From Ciona savignyi (taxonomy: Eukaryota > Chordata > Ascidiacea > Phlebobranchia > Cionidae): a DNA stretch of 64,000 nt. Location of the stretch: contig CH002478.1 of the NCBI GenBank assembly GCA_000149265.1, positions 1 through 64,000 of the forward strand, given 5' to 3'. Of this stretch, positions 63,281-64,000 are shown piece by piece. The translations under genes were made by a program, and so were the position numbers. Numbering within the stretch: the first letter of the stretch is position 1; every line of letters starts with the position of its first letter. The notes below the pieces were generated by a model. That model ran no database searches, was not told the origin of the DNA, and saw only the letters and a list, made by a program, of their open reading frames with translations.

Positions 63281-64000
63281 TATTTATTTATGTACAGGCG
63301 GCTATTTGGACAAACGGACGACAGTTCACTAAATTTCTCTATGAATATGCTTTAAATTTTACTTACAATCGACTTGAACTTTATTAGTTCACATTCTAGG
63401 TAAAAAATAATGTATTTAATTAATCTGCAAAAAAAAGGTCAAATTAACTCATCTATGGACAAGTTAAGTTTGATCAAAATTAAAACACAGCCGACCGCTC
63501 ATTCTACAAACGTGTATTTGCAGATTACGTAAGCTTAGAGTCATTATACAAAAGTTATAAAAACGTACTAACGCCGATATGGTAATATGCTCACACGAGG
63601 TCGTTTGAGGATAAGGCATTGGACAGATCAATAAAATCGGACAAAAAATGGTCGATAAAACGAGAAATTTCGATGCGAAAACGTAAAATTTTATTGATTC
63701 CTTTCGTAGAAGCTGTCGGAACTCACACATGACCTTTATGTATTGACAAAATAAATCACTACGTTCTAACTGTCTACAAACCTAAACAGCTTTTCTACAT
63801 TACCACGATTTACCTTTTTATGGAAATGAAATTAGTATCTGTAAAACTGCATCACTTTAACTCGAAAACGAAACTACGACTAATGCAATAGCGACTTCGC
63901 CCAGAACATATCTCTAAGAAGCAGGCGGTTTCACAATTGTTAAAGTAACAAGTGCAAAGAAAAAAGACCGTCACGTGACGCAATAAGACGATCATTGTGA
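63281..64000. other. Right end of window, nothing recognised
   Basis: Upstream of first exon candidate 1a; possibly its promoter. The minus open frame at 63464-63730 shows no domain. Confidence 0.3.

Overview
This is animal nuclear DNA: AT-rich, full of introns with GT-AG boundaries, spliced genes on both strands, and two runs of N that are assembly gaps. Compact genes, short introns, tRNA-derived SINEs and chordate-type gene families (delta-like protocadherins, an ATIP/MTUS-like coiled-coil gene) suggest an invertebrate chordate, most likely an ascidian such as Ciona. The organism is an inference. The gene models were built by hand from splice sites, reading phase and protein family resemblance.

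Layout. (1) 448-1224, plus: last two coding exons of a GCK-family MAP4K3/5-like kinase. (2) 3257-5444, minus: complete four-exon long-chain acyl-CoA dehydrogenase (ACADL), but its last exon needs two single-base frame corrections. (3) 8795-11414, plus: rhodopsin-type GPCR lacking only its N-terminal exon in this model; it has LRL where DRY is expected. A decayed copy of its last two exons lies at 12957-13165. (4) 13315-21997, minus: protocadherin A, 18 exons, about 1076 aa. (5) 22-33.3 kb: no convincing gene, but a 2.8 kb PIF/Harbinger transposon (26291-29093) and a MITE (23596-23989). (6) 33341-40494, minus: protocadherin B, 18 exons, about 1159 aa, a tandem head-to-tail paralogue of A with many identical exon lengths. 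(7) 40.5-52.3 kb: no convincing gene; SINE remnants. (8) 52383-63280, minus: MTUS/ATIP-like microtubule-associated coiled-coil gene with four candidate first exons. One of these encodes a predicted myristoylated and palmitoylated N terminus.

Functionally the genes are unrelated (signalling kinase, mitochondrial beta-oxidation, receptor, cell adhesion, cytoskeleton), except the two protocadherins, which form a tandem duplicate pair. They differ most in the cytoplasmic tail: B keeps both delta-protocadherin-type motifs (DSGRGDSD and GHSDTCWMP), while A keeps only an altered GHCDTCWMP. The most notable observations are the promoter and first-exon array of the MTUS-like gene, the divergence of the protocadherin pair, and the well-delimited DNA transposons with intact target-site duplications. 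No clearly new defence or mobile system was seen.
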